From contig JAJYWG010000431.1 of assembly GCA_021791615.1 (NCBI GenBank), forward strand, positions 1-18,790: a stretch of DNA of 18,790 nt. Reading direction: 5' to 3'. The notes beneath the pieces were generated by a model. It saw only the letters and a program-made list of their open reading frames with translations, had not been told where the DNA came from and searched no databases. Below are positions 7,582 through 16,200 of this stretch, in pieces (position 1 is the first letter of the stretch; each line of letters opens with the position of its first letter). A program made the position numbers and the translations under genes. This stretch comes from Actinomycetes bacterium (GTDB lineage Bacteria; Actinomycetota; Acidimicrobiia; Acidimicrobiales; RAAP-2).

Positions 7582-8550
7582 GTGCGCGCAGCCATCTTCC
7601 GGCAGAGCGGTGACAGCGGGGTGCTCTCGGTGGAGGAGGTGGCCACCCCCAAGCCCGGTCCCGGCGAGGTCCGGGTGCGGGTCGCCTGCTCCGGCGTCAA
7701 CCCCACCGACTGGAAGATCCGGTCGGGGCTGACCGGCGGGCCGCCCGAGGACTTCCAGGTCCCCCACCACGACGGGGCCGGCGTGGTGGACGCCGTCGGC
7801 GACGGGGTGGGCGACCGCCACGTCGGCCAGCGGGTCTGGACCTTCCTGGCGGCGTCCGGCAACCGGTGGGGCACGGCCGCCGACTTCACCGTGCTGCCGG
7901 CCGAGCGGACCCGGCCCCTGCCCGACGCCGCCTCCGACGAGCTCGGGGCGTGCCTCGGCGTGCCGGCCGTCACCGCCGCCCACTGCCTCGGCGGGCAGCC
8001 GGAGCGCCTGGCCGGGGCGACGGTGCTCGTCGCCGGCGGGGCCGGAGCGGTCGGGCACTACGCCGTCGAGCTGGCCAAGCACGCCGGGGCTCGCGTCGTC
8101 GCCACGGCCAGCACGGAGGAGAAGCGCGAGCTCGCCCGGGCGGCCGGCGCCGACCTCGTGGTCGACTACAAGAGCCCGTCGGCGGCCGAGGAGATCCGGG
8201 CGTTCGCCCCCGCCGTCGACCGGGTGGTGGAGGTGGCGCTGGGGGCGAACCTGGACCTGGACCTGGCGGTGTGCCGATCCGGCGCCGAGATCGTCACCTA
8301 CGCCAACGAGGCCACGGACCCGACCCTGCCCACCCGCCGGCTGATGGGCGCCAACGCCACGCTGCGCTTCGTGCTCCTCTACGGCGTACCCCCGGGCGAG
8401 CTGGCCGCCGCCGTGTCCTGGGTGGAGCAGGCGCTGGCCGACGGCGCCCTCTCGCCCCTCCCCCTCCACCGCTTCCCCCTCGACCAGACGGCGGCGGCCC
8501 AGGACGCGGTCGAGCAGGGCGCGGTGGGCAAGGTGCTCGTCGTCCCGTAG
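7582..8550 (+). CDS. MDR-superfamily NAD(P)H:quinone oxidoreductase-like protein
   Basis: This 322-residue medium-chain dehydrogenase/reductase is of the zinc-free quinone-reductase type. The N-terminal GroES-like fold covers about residues 1-115 (CSGVNPTDWKIRSG, HHDGAGVV). The nucleotide-binding Rossmann fold starts with VLVAGGAGAVGHYAVELAK at about 148-166, containing the AxxGxxG motif. The zinc ligands of classical alcohol dehydrogenases are lacking, which points to NADPH-dependent reduction of quinones or enals; the real substrate cannot be told. GTG 7582 begins the family-typical RAAIF strand and is preceded by GGAGGG. The frame is open further upstream, but that part is low-complexity and overlaps the double hairpin. 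All threonine codons are ACC or ACG, the core-genome pattern. It converges with the kinase gene, 37 bases away. Confidence 0.9.
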   Translation: MRAAIFRQSGDSGVLSVEEVATPKPGPGEVRVRVACSGVNPTDWKIRSGLTGGPPEDFQVPHHDGAGVVDAVGDGVGDRHVGQRVWTFLAASGNRWGTAADFTVLPAERTRPLPDAASDELGACLGVPAVTAAHCLGGQPERLAGATVLVAGGAGAVGHYAVELAKHAGARVVATASTEEKRELARAAGADLVVDYKSPSAAEEIRAFAPAVDRVVEVALGANLDLDLAVCRSGAEIVTYANEATDPTLPTRRLMGANATLRFVLLYGVPPGELAAAVSWVEQALADGALSPLPLHRFPLDQTAAAQDAVEQGAVGKVLVVP

Positions 8551-8559
8551 GCGACGGCG

Positions 8560-8587
8560 CCGCACACCCGGCCCGCCGCCCGTGCGG
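8560..8587. terminator. Possible shared terminator between convergent genes
   Basis: CCGCAC (8560-8565) and GTGCGG (8582-8587) form a 6-bp stem with a 16-base loop in the 37-base gap between the oxidoreductase and the kinase stop codons. It is weak, but symmetrical and in the right place for both strands. Confidence 0.3.
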
Positions 8588-10255
8588 TCAGCGCCGGCGG
8601 AACGGCATGCGCATGGCCCGGCGCTGCGGGAGGTCGTTGCGCAGCGTGGAGAGCACGATGGCGCCGCCGATGGCACCGGCGATCCCGAGGAAGACGACCG
8701 TGAAGGCCGAGATGCCCCACCAGCGGGGCCCGGTCGAGGAGACCGAGAAGATGGCGGCGGCGAGGACGAAGGCGGCGACGGCCAGGCCGGCGGCGGCGCG
8801 GTTCGCCAGCTTCTGGACGCTGCGCATGATCTCGCGCTCGTCCATCCCCTCCACCCGGATGTGGACCTTGCCGTCCGCCAGCGTCTCGAGGAGCCGGTTC
8901 ATCCGCTCGGGGAACCGCTCGGCCAGCTCCTTGGCGTCGAGGGCGGCCGAGATCATGCGGCTGGGCGAGGCGGCGGCCAGCAGCTGGTCGCGGGTGAGCG
9001 CCGCCATGTGGTCCCGGATCGCCGTGGTCGGCTCGTAGGTGGGCGCCAGGCGGCGGGCGACGTCGTCCAGGTTGAGCAGCGCCTTGCCCACCATGGAGAG
9101 CTCGGGCGCCGGGCGCAGGCCGTTGCGCAGGGCGATCCGGGCCAGCTCGGCCAGCTGCCGTCCGGCCTCCATCGTCTCCACGTTGGCGTCGGCCATCGCC
9201 ACCACGAGGGCCGACACGTCCCGCTGCAGCCCGTTGCGGTCGAAGTCCTCCAGCCGCTCGCCGGCCCGCTCGAGGGCCGAGGCCACCGCTGTCCCCCGCC
9301 CCTCCCCCAGGGCGACGAGCATCCGCACCAGCGCCTCGCGCAGCTCGGGCGAGAGGCGGCCCGTCATGCCCACGTCGAGGAGAGCCAGGCGGCGGTCGAA
9401 CGTCAACAGGACGTTGCCGGGATGCGGGTCGGCGTGGTACACGCCCCGGACCAGGATCTGGTCCAGGTAGGCCTTGAACAGCTCGCTCACCAGCAGCCGG
9501 CCCTCTGTCGCCGGCACCGCGTCGGGCTCGAGGCTGCCGACGTCCACCCCCTCCACCAGGGTCATGACGAGCAGGCGGGCGGTCGAGTGCTCCTCGATGG
9601 GGACCGGCGTGACCAGGAGGTCGTAGGGCCGGACCACCTCGCCCAGCATGGCCAGGTTCGTCGCCTCGTGGCGGTAGTCGAGCTCGCCCACGAGAACCTG
9701 GCGGAACTGGTCGACCATGGCGGCCAGCCCGGCGCGCTGGGCGATGCCGACGTGCTCGTCGAAGGTGGCGGCCAGCTCGCCGATCACGTCCATGTCCTCG
9801 AGGATCCGGGACCGGATGTCGGGTCGCTGCACCTTGACGGCAACGACCCTCCCGTCGCGCAGCACCGCCCGGTGGACCTGGGCCATGGACGCCGAGCCCA
9901 GCGGCTCGGGGTCGACGCGGGCGAACACGTCGGAGAGCCGGGCCCCCAGCTCCTCCTCCACCACCCGGCGGACGACGTCGAAGGGGAGGGGCTCGGCGTG
10001 GTCCTGGAGGCGCCGGAGGGCGTCGGTGTAGGCGGCGGGCAGGAGGTCCACCCGGCTCGAGAGCAGCTGGCCGAGCTTCACGTAGGTGGGGCCCATGTCC
10101 TCCAGCTGGCGGGCCAGCCGTTCGGCGTCCTCTTCCAGCGCCTCGGCTTCGGCCGGGTCGGGCGGGACCTCCCCCCGGACCGCCCCCCGGTGGGCGAGGA
10201 GCAGGCGGGCGAGCTCGCCGTAGCGCGGCAGGTGGCCCAGCTTGAGCGACGTCAC
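8588..10255 (-). CDS. AarF/UbiB/ABC1-family atypical kinase, membrane-anchored
   Basis: This 555-residue protein belongs to the ABC1/UbiB/ADCK family, whose members are ATP-binding atypical kinases or ATPases linked to isoprenoid-quinone and lipid metabolism. Visible hallmarks are the KxGQ motif in GPTYVKLGQLLSSR (about 55-68), the alanine-type nucleotide loop PLGSASMAQVHRA (118-130), the VAVKVQRP lysine K141, the catalytic loop HADPHPGN (274-281) and the metal-binding D294 in LLDVGMTG. Two hydrophobic helices near the C-terminus (about 500-545) should anchor it in the membrane, as in UbiB. I place the start at GTG 10255 because homologues begin near there and upstream in-frame sequence is low-complexity; no strong ribosome binding site is seen, so the start is less certain than the rest. 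It diverges from the SOS-type radical SAM gene across 115 bases. Confidence 0.93.
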   Translation of the reverse strand: MTSLKLGHLPRYGELARLLLAHRGAVRGEVPPDPAEAEALEEDAERLARQLEDMGPTYVKLGQLLSSRVDLLPAAYTDALRRLQDHAEPLPFDVVRRVVEEELGARLSDVFARVDPEPLGSASMAQVHRAVLRDGRVVAVKVQRPDIRSRILEDMDVIGELAATFDEHVGIAQRAGLAAMVDQFRQVLVGELDYRHEATNLAMLGEVVRPYDLLVTPVPIEEHSTARLLVMTLVEGVDVGSLEPDAVPATEGRLLVSELFKAYLDQILVRGVYHADPHPGNVLLTFDRRLALLDVGMTGRLSPELREALVRMLVALGEGRGTAVASALERAGERLEDFDRNGLQRDVSALVVAMADANVETMEAGRQLAELARIALRNGLRPAPELSMVGKALLNLDDVARRLAPTYEPTTAIRDHMAALTRDQLLAAASPSRMISAALDAKELAERFPERMNRLLETLADGKVHIRVEGMDEREIMRSVQKLANRAAAGLAVAAFVLAAAIFSVSSTGPRWWGISAFTVVFLGIAGAIGGAIVLSTLRNDLPQRRAMRMPFRRR

Positions 10256-10324
10256 GTCCGATGCGTACCCACATTCGCCCCCCGGCCACCCGGGGTGGCG
10301 AGGTGTGCGCCGCCGGTGCAGAAG

Positions 10325-10338
10325 CGAACAGACGTTCG
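10325..10338. promoter_or_regulatory. LexA-binding SOS box
   Basis: CGAACAGACGTTCG matches the Gram-positive/actinobacterial SOS box CGAACRNRYGTTYG at every defined position, with perfect CGAAC/GTTCG half-sites. It lies 33-46 bases before the radical SAM start codon and overlaps the -35 region of that gene's predicted promoter, which is where LexA would block transcription. The kinase start is 70 bases away on the other side. Confidence 0.8.
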
Positions 10339-10370
10339 ACAGAGGCGCCGCCAGCCGGTAGGCTTGCCCG
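10335..10370 (+). promoter_or_regulatory. Leaderless SOS-type promoter of the radical SAM gene
   Basis: TTCGAC (10335-10340) is 18 bases before TAGGCT (10359-10364), and exactly six bases separate that -10 hexamer from the GTG at 10371. This is the actinobacterial leaderless layout, with the start codon at or within a base of the transcript start. No Shine-Dalgarno sequence precedes the GTG, in agreement. The -35 hexamer shares five bases with the LexA box. Confidence 0.6.
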
Positions 10371-11540
10371 GTGGTCGAGCCGGCTGATCCCGGGGCCGCA
10401 GCGGAGCGGCGCCCGTCCGTGCCCATCCGCTGGAGGCTGGCGGCCGACGAGGCGAGCGGCGCCCTCTTCTCCACAGAGGAGCTGGTCGAACGCCACATGG
10501 GCGTCGGCGAGTACCGCTCCATGGAGTTCCTCCACGTGAACGCCCGGCGGCTCGTCAACCGGGTGCCGGCCGGCTCCAGGATGCCGTTCCGGTACACGAT
10601 CAACGCCTACCGCGGGTGCAGCCACGCCTGCGTCTACTGCTTCGCCCGCCCGACGCACGAGTACCTGGGGATGAACGCGGGGGAGGACTTCGAGCGCCGC
10701 ATCGTGGTGAAGGTGAACGCGGTGGAGCGGGCCGAGGCGGAGGTCCGGGCGCGCACCTGGCGCGGCGAGCACATCGCCATGGGCACCAACACCGACCCCT
10801 ACCAGAAGGCGGAGGCGAAGTACCACCTGACGAGGGGGATCGTGGAGGTGCTGGGGCGGCACCGGAACCCCTTCAGCATCCTCACCAAGTCCACGCTCGT
10901 CCTGCGCGACCTCGACGTCCTGACGGCGGCGGCCGGCCGCACCTCGGTGCGGACGGCCTTCTCGATCGGCACGCTGGACCGCGACGTGTGGCGTCTGACC
11001 GAGCCGGGCACGCCGCCCCCGGAGAAGCGCCTCCAAGCGGTGCGCAGGCTGAACGAGGCGGGGATCCCCTGCTCGGTGCTGCTCGCACCGGTGCTGCCCG
11101 GGCTGTCGGACCGTGAGGACCAGCTCGCCGAGGTCGCCGAGGCCTGCGTGGACGCCGGCGCCACCTCGGTCACGCCCGTCGTGCTCCACCTCCGGCCCGG
11201 CGTGCGCGAGCACTACCTGCGCTGGTTGGAAGGGGCGCGGCCCGACCTCGTGGCGCTCCACCGGGAGCGCTTCGGGCGCCGCGCCTACCAGCCGGAGGCC
11301 GAGCAGCGCCGTGTCCGCGAGGTGGTGGACGCCGCCATCGCCCGCGCCGCGCCGCCCCGGGCGTCCCCCGGGGCTGGTGGCCGCCCCCGGCGTGCGCCGC
11401 GCCTGGCCACGGGGCACGAGGATCCGGTCCTCCCGGCCGGCTCGGACGAGCCGGCGGATGCCGTTCGGGACCGGGCACCGGGGCGCGGCCGGCCCGTGCC
11501 CGGGACGCCGCACCCGGTGAGCCAGCTCCAGCTCTTTTGA
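10371..11540 (+). CDS. Rv2578c-type radical SAM protein (SplB-like), SOS-regulated
   Basis: This 389-residue radical SAM protein matches the actinobacterial Rv2578c family. The [4Fe-4S] cluster ligands are Cys83, Cys87 and Cys90 in RGCSHACVYCFARPTHEYLG (CX3CX2C). Downstream stretches such as AMGTNTDPYQKAEAKYHLTR and FSILTKSTLVLRD are typical of this family, which is distantly related to spore photoproduct lyase. The chemical role is unproven; DNA lesion repair is often suggested. The C-terminal 50 residues are Arg/Pro-rich and variable, ending in QLQLF. The GTG start fits a leaderless transcript six bases after the -10 box. I recall the M. tuberculosis homologue being listed among LexA-controlled genes, and the SOS box here agrees. 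No operon partner follows closely. Confidence 0.92.
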   Translation: MVEPADPGAAAERRPSVPIRWRLAADEASGALFSTEELVERHMGVGEYRSMEFLHVNARRLVNRVPAGSRMPFRYTINAYRGCSHACVYCFARPTHEYLGMNAGEDFERRIVVKVNAVERAEAEVRARTWRGEHIAMGTNTDPYQKAEAKYHLTRGIVEVLGRHRNPFSILTKSTLVLRDLDVLTAAAGRTSVRTAFSIGTLDRDVWRLTEPGTPPPEKRLQAVRRLNEAGIPCSVLLAPVLPGLSDREDQLAEVAEACVDAGATSVTPVVLHLRPGVREHYLRWLEGARPDLVALHRERFGRRAYQPEAEQRRVREVVDAAIARAAPPRASPGAGGRPRRAPRLATGHEDPVLPAGSDEPADAVRDRAPGRGRPVPGTPHPVSQLQLF

Positions 11541-11558
11541 ACGGCGGCCGGGCACGGG
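11493..11558. repeat. 11-bp inverted repeat straddling the radical SAM stop codon
   Basis: CCCGTGCCCGG (11493-11503) and CCGGGCACGGG (11548-11558) are perfect complements separated by 44 bases that include the stop at 11538-11540. It may act as a transcript 3'-end structure. The 8-mer CGTGCCCG or its complement also forms stems at 7492-7518 and inside the stem at 13007-13076. Confidence 0.4.
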
Positions 11559-11586
11559 TCAAGTTGGCCGGCGGCCGTGCCGATGC
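11559..11586 (+). promoter_or_regulatory. Flagellar-sigma (sigma-28)-like promoter
   Basis: TCAAGTTG (11559-11566) followed by GCCGATGC (11579-11586) resembles the FliA/SigD consensus TAAAGTTT...GCCGATAA, with 6/8 matches in each half and a spacer one base longer than the E. coli optimum (within the 14-16 tolerated by B. subtilis SigD). The next gene starts 115 bases later. No flagellar gene is otherwise recognisable in the window, so this is tentative. Confidence 0.35.
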
Positions 11587-11701
11587 TGAGTCGAGCGACC
11601 GGAGCGTCGCGACCGACCGGCCAGGGACGGCCCCGTTCGGCGGACCTCGCCGCCCGGCTCCGTGACGCCGCGGCGACCCCGCCGCCCACCGAGGAGCCCC
11701 C

Positions 11702-12397
11702 ATGAGCATCGGGTCGATCACACCGACGGCGTTGATCCTTGCCGCCCTCGGCACAGGGCAGGCCACCGGTAGCCCGAGCGCCGCCGCCGGCTCGGACCCG
11801 GGGCTGTTCACCGCCCTCTTGAAGAGCGAGCTCGAGACGGTGGCGGGAGAGCTCCAGGCGGCGACCGGCGGCGCCACCGGGACCTCCCATGCCGAGATCG
11901 CGCTGGCGCCCGCCGTCGCCCCGACGTCCGGTGCCGGCGGCTCTGGGTCCGAGATGCTGGCGCCGGCCACGTCGGGCCACGGATCGACCCAGGCGTCTCC
12001 ACCGGCCTCGAGCACCGCGGTGGCCGGCGCGTCGAGCGCCTCGGCGCCCGCCGCTGCGGCTCCGAGCACCCCGGTTCCGAGCACGCCGGCCCCGGCGTCC
12101 ACCGCCACGACGGCGACCGGGGCGGCCGCGCCCCAGAGCCCCCCGTCCAGCATCCCTTCGACGGACGGGTACGTCGTGACATACATCCACGGCGCCACAC
12201 CGGTGAGCACGGGCCCGGCACCGGCGCCGCTCGTCAAGGGCCCCACAGGGCACCTCGTCCTCACAGCCAAGACAACAGGACTGACACAGCTCACACCCCG
12301 CTTCACCGGCACCGTCGCCCACCCCACAGCGGCGGCGCAGGCGACACCGTCGGTCATGGCCTCGATCGCCTACCTGAGGGCCCACGGCCAGGCGTAG
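11702..12397 (+). CDS. Ala/Ser/Thr/Pro-rich protein of unknown function
   Basis: I do not recognise this 231-residue protein. ATG 11702 has GAGGAG five bases upstream, a convincing start. The N-terminal 60 residues look globular or helical (TPTALILAALG, LFTALLKSELETVAGEL) but lack a clear signal peptide. A 100-residue low-complexity linker of Ala, Ser, Thr and Pro follows. The last 75 residues (from DGYVVTYIHGATPV) look folded again. The layout of short helical head, long Ala/Pro linker and small tail recalls flagellar hook-length or rod-assembly proteins, and the upstream element resembles a flagellar promoter, but no diagnostic motif supports this. Threonine codon choice changes sharply within the gene: 2 of 20 are ACA before about 12,165 and 10 of 13 after it. 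It is followed by 800 bases without a gene. Confidence 0.75.
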   Translation: MSIGSITPTALILAALGTGQATGSPSAAAGSDPGLFTALLKSELETVAGELQAATGGATGTSHAEIALAPAVAPTSGAGGSGSEMLAPATSGHGSTQASPPASSTAVAGASSASAPAAAAPSTPVPSTPAPASTATTATGAAAPQSPPSSIPSTDGYVVTYIHGATPVSTGPAPAPLVKGPTGHLVLTAKTTGLTQLTPRFTGTVAHPTAAAQATPSVMASIAYLRAHGQA

Positions 12398-12991
12398 CGG
12401 CGGCTCACGTCGGCCCGTCGGGGTTCGGGAGGATCGAGCGGCACCCCGCCGCCTGCGGGACACCGCGGCTGCGAGCGAGTCGACCGGGCCGCCGTGTCGG
12501 TCCACGTCCCGGGTTCCCCGCGTGCGATTGGGGCTGGAGGACGACCTCCGACGGCTCGCCGTCCTGCAGCTCTACTCGAGCTTCATGTGCGGCGGCGACC
12601 CCACTGGGTGGTCCGACGGCGCATCGCTCGCCCGGAGTCGGTCGTGGGCGCATGAGACGTTCTCCCAGCTCAACCGCTTCTTCTCACCTCGCGAACGTGC
12701 GCGCCGGGCCTCGACCAATGCCCCGTTCCCACCGGCAGCAGCGGCGCCGGTGCCCGGCCGGTGCACGCGCGCCGGGCCCCGGTGCCCGCGGACACCGCTC
12801 GACACTGGCGATGAAAGCGGCGCGTGCGCCGGGACCCGCACCCGAGCACGGCGGGCAAGTTCCTGACGAGGCAGACTTCTGGCATCGTGGGCTGGCGTCG
12901 GAGTACGCTGCAGACGGCAACGAGTCCGCGTCGACGCGGGCGAGGGCCGGCGGCGCGGTCGGCGCGGCGGTCCGAACCCCGTGACGCAGGG
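12398..12991. other. Intergenic, no gene recognised
   Basis: Open frames exist on both strands (for example 12522-12866 plus), but none has a ribosome binding site with a plausible protein, and none shows a domain I know. The frame leading into the S-layer-like gene is open from 12824, but its residues there are low-complexity Arg/Ala. No repeat or clear promoter could be fixed. Confidence 0.5.
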
Positions 12992-13105
12992 TCCTGCCCC
13001 AGTAGCCGTGCCCGTGCCAGGACGATCGGCCTCCCCTTGTGGGAGGCCAATTCGGGTCGCCCCTGTCACGGGCACGCCCTGAAGTGGGTTGTAGCTGTTG
13101 CAGGA
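12992..13105 (+). ncRNA. Structured leader RNA candidate upstream of the S-layer-like gene
   Basis: Nested perfect helices can form: TCCTGC (12992-12997) with GCAGGA (13100-13105); a 10-bp helix CGTGCCCGTG (13007-13016) with CACGGGCACG (13067-13076); inside it an 8-bp hairpin GGCCTCCC (13028-13035) with GGGAGGCC (13041-13048) and loop CTTGT; and a small CCC/GGG hairpin at 13077-13088. The fold ends about 100 bases before the start codon at 13202. I cannot match it to a riboswitch class. It could be a cis-regulatory leader or an mRNA-stabilising element, as long structured leaders are known on S-layer genes. Confidence 0.45.
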
Positions 13106-13201
13106 GCGTGCGATCGCCGCCACGCAGACCGGTGTCAGCCGGTGGAGGGGGGCGTGAGCCGACGTGAGAGAAGAACAAGGCGAAAGCCAAGGAGGAACAC
13201 C

Positions 13202-16200
13202 TTGAAACATCGAACACATCGGCTGCGTCGGCTGGCCGCTGCGGCGGCGCTCGGCGTAGGGATGTTGGGGAGCGTGATCGGCGTCACGGCCGGCACGGCG
13301 GGCGCGGCGACCACAACGACGGTCGGCTCGCTCACGTCGCCGAACGGATCGACGACGGTGATCGCCGCCGGCACCACCAAGAACCAGGTCATCGGGACAC
13401 TCGTCCTGACGATCAACAAGACAGTCAAGAAGACCAACTTCACCGGTCAGGTCGTCAAGCTGACGGTCAAGGACACAACGACACACGCGGGCAGCGTCAC
13501 GGCGTTCACAAGCGTGAACTCCGGTACGCACACCGTCCCGAAGGTGGTCGGCCCGGGCACCGTGAGCACCGCATGCGCGTTCACGACAGCGGTGGCTGGT
13601 CTCGTGACAGGCTTCTCGACTATCACCTGCACCATCGCCAAGACCCCCGGTGTCACATCGGCAACAGGGACGACAGCTGCAGCGACGTTCACCTGGAGCA
13701 CACTGCGCGTCGAGTCGAAGACAGGGCGCGGTTCGGTCGCTGTCACCGCGACGGACACGACCAAAACCACATTCAAGTTCACACCGGCCAAGGCGACGGC
13801 TGCGGTCTACGGACCTGCGGCGCCGACAGTGCCTAACAAGGTGCTGCTCAAGAACATGACATCCCGTCCGACCCCGCCGGTCGGTGAGGGCGAGACGGCG
13901 CCGGCAGGAAGCTGGACACTCCTCCTGACGCCCGCTGGTACAGTGCATGGCACCACACAGGGTGTCATCGCCGGTGCGCACGAGATGATCACAGTCGAGC
14001 CGCACACAGGTGCGAGCGTGTGCAAGACAACAAAGGCCGTCGCCTTCCACGGCACGCCGAAGCTCACCGTTGTGGCAACCACAGGCACGACAGTGGCCGC
14101 GACAAAGATCAAGCTGACGCCGACCATGTCGGGGAACAACGGCTGCACCGGCTTCTTCGCGCCTAACGTGCTGACAGTGAACTTCACAACGACGGTCCAC
14201 TTCACGAAGGACACCGGGTTCATCGCGATCCACATCACGACAGTGGCCTACAGCGTGGCGCCCAAGACGGCACCCGGCACAGTCACAGTGAGCTCCCAGT
14301 TCTTCCCGACCAAGACGACCAACAAGACAACAGGGACCAACAAGACACAGACAAGCGGCACCGTCACATCGACAAACGCCGTCGTCTCGCACGCCTACGT
14401 GGCCTCGACAGTCAAGTCGATCGCGCCGACAGCGTACGACGCCCCGATCGGGAACATCTCGGTGGTCGAGTCGGTCGCCGGCAGCGTGCCCAAGAACGCC
14501 TGGGTCTGCGCCACCCTCAAGGGTTCGACACGGACAACAACAGGCACAGGGAACCACGGCAACTCGCACATCGCTCACAACGCGACAGGTTGGTCGACAA
14601 GCACGTTCCCGCCGACCACCGGTACAGACGGGATGTACTTCAACACCACGAGCGCGCCGAAGGTGGCCGTGTCTCCTGGGAACGGCACGGCGTCGACAGT
14701 TGGCTTCTCGACAGTGGGCGTGAGGGCGCAGACCGTCAGGTTCAAGGTCACCGCGGCCTCCACCACGGCGAGCACCTACACGTTGTCAGGCCTCGCCGTC
14801 AACGTCACCGGGACAGCGGAGACAACAGCCTTCCCGCTCGTCACCGTGTTCTACGCCAGCAACGGCACATGCACGGCAGCGGCGTCCTTCACAGGCGTGA
14901 TGGCCCCGACAGACCACGTTGCGGTCGCCTTCACCACGACGCGGCAGTTGGCGAAGGAGATCTACGGCGCCACAGCGGCCGGTACGGCGGCAGCGGCGCT
15001 GGAGACGGCCTACCGCGGAACAGGCGCACCGGACTCCTGCCCCCTGGTGACACAGAACTTCGGTGGACCGGCGACAGTGTTCCTGCAGCGGACAGAGCGT
15101 CCCGTCGTGCTCGCGACGAGCAAGACCTACCCCGACGCCCTCTCCAGTCAGTACCTGGCCGGCGCGCTCGCAACGGGCACCTTGCTCACCACACCCACGG
15201 CGCTCCCGCAGGTGACCATCAACGCACTCCGCGTCGAGGGCATCAGCCACGTCTACGTCGTCGGTGGCCCGCTCGCAGTCAGCACAGCGATCGTCTCGCA
15301 GATCGAGACACTGCCGGTGTACAACTGCGGTGGGAACGGGCTGGCGCGCAACATCAACAACCAGACCGGCTACATCCAGGTGACCCGGATTGGGGGGAAG
15401 ACCCAGTACGACACCGCCCAGATGATCGCTGAGTTCGTCTCGCCGAACATGGTGACAACCCTGGCGATCCCGGCGGCGTACAAGGGAGGCCCGACCGGGC
15501 ACGGCATGTACAACGACACCACAGGGATCGGCTCGACAGCGGTCGCCACGGGTGGCTTCCTCAAGACCGGGATTCTCGCCTCCGGCGCGGAGTTCCAGGA
15601 CGCCATGTCGGCGAGCCCGCTCTCGTGGTACGCAGGCTACCCGATGCTGTTGACGACCCCGACGAGCCTCTCGCCGCAGGCCAAGACAGTCATCGTGAGC
15701 CTCCACCTTCGGCAGATCATCGTCATGGGTGGGCCGCTCGCCATCACCAACACAGTGGTGAAGCAGCTGGAGGCCATCACAGTGACAGGTCACCCTGTCT
15801 CCGTGCTGCGCATCGCCGGGAAGGACTACACCGACACGGCGGTCCAGCTCGCCAAGATGGAGCTCGCGAGCGGAACAACAACAGCGGGCTTCGGCGCCCA
15901 GCCGACAGCGCTCATCGTGTCCCGAGGCAACGGGTTCAGCGACGGCATCACCGGCGCCGTGCTCGAGCACCTCGCGCGCACGACAGGCACCACATTCATG
16001 CCGCTGATGCTCACGGAGAACCCGACCACGGTCGGCACCTACCTGACAGCGTTCCTGAAGACCGTGGGAGCGACAGGTACAGGTTACGCGACAGGCTATA
16101 CATTCACACTGCACAAGACAGTCAGGCTGTACATCACACATCTGCTGATCCTCGGGGGCCCGTTGGCGGTCACCCCTGCGGTCATCACGCAGATGGTGAA

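Noticed and set aside
8379..11555. A 1058-codon open frame on the minus strand
   Set aside because: It is antisense to the radical SAM gene and out of frame with the kinase. Its Arg/Gly/Pro-rich translation has no domain, as expected of a high-GC shadow frame.
12522..12866. Possible small gene of 114 codons
   Set aside because: No ribosome binding site, no domain, and the second half is Arg/Pro low-complexity. Only the first 30 residues look protein-like.
12992..13105. c-di-GMP or c-di-AMP riboswitch
   Set aside because: The helices are clear, but the conserved loop sequences of these classes are not present.
12572..14578. Long minus-strand frames over the S-layer-like gene (also 14786-16141)
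   Set aside because: They are Cys/Arg-rich translations antisense to a gene with signal peptide, Shine-Dalgarno and CWB2 domains.
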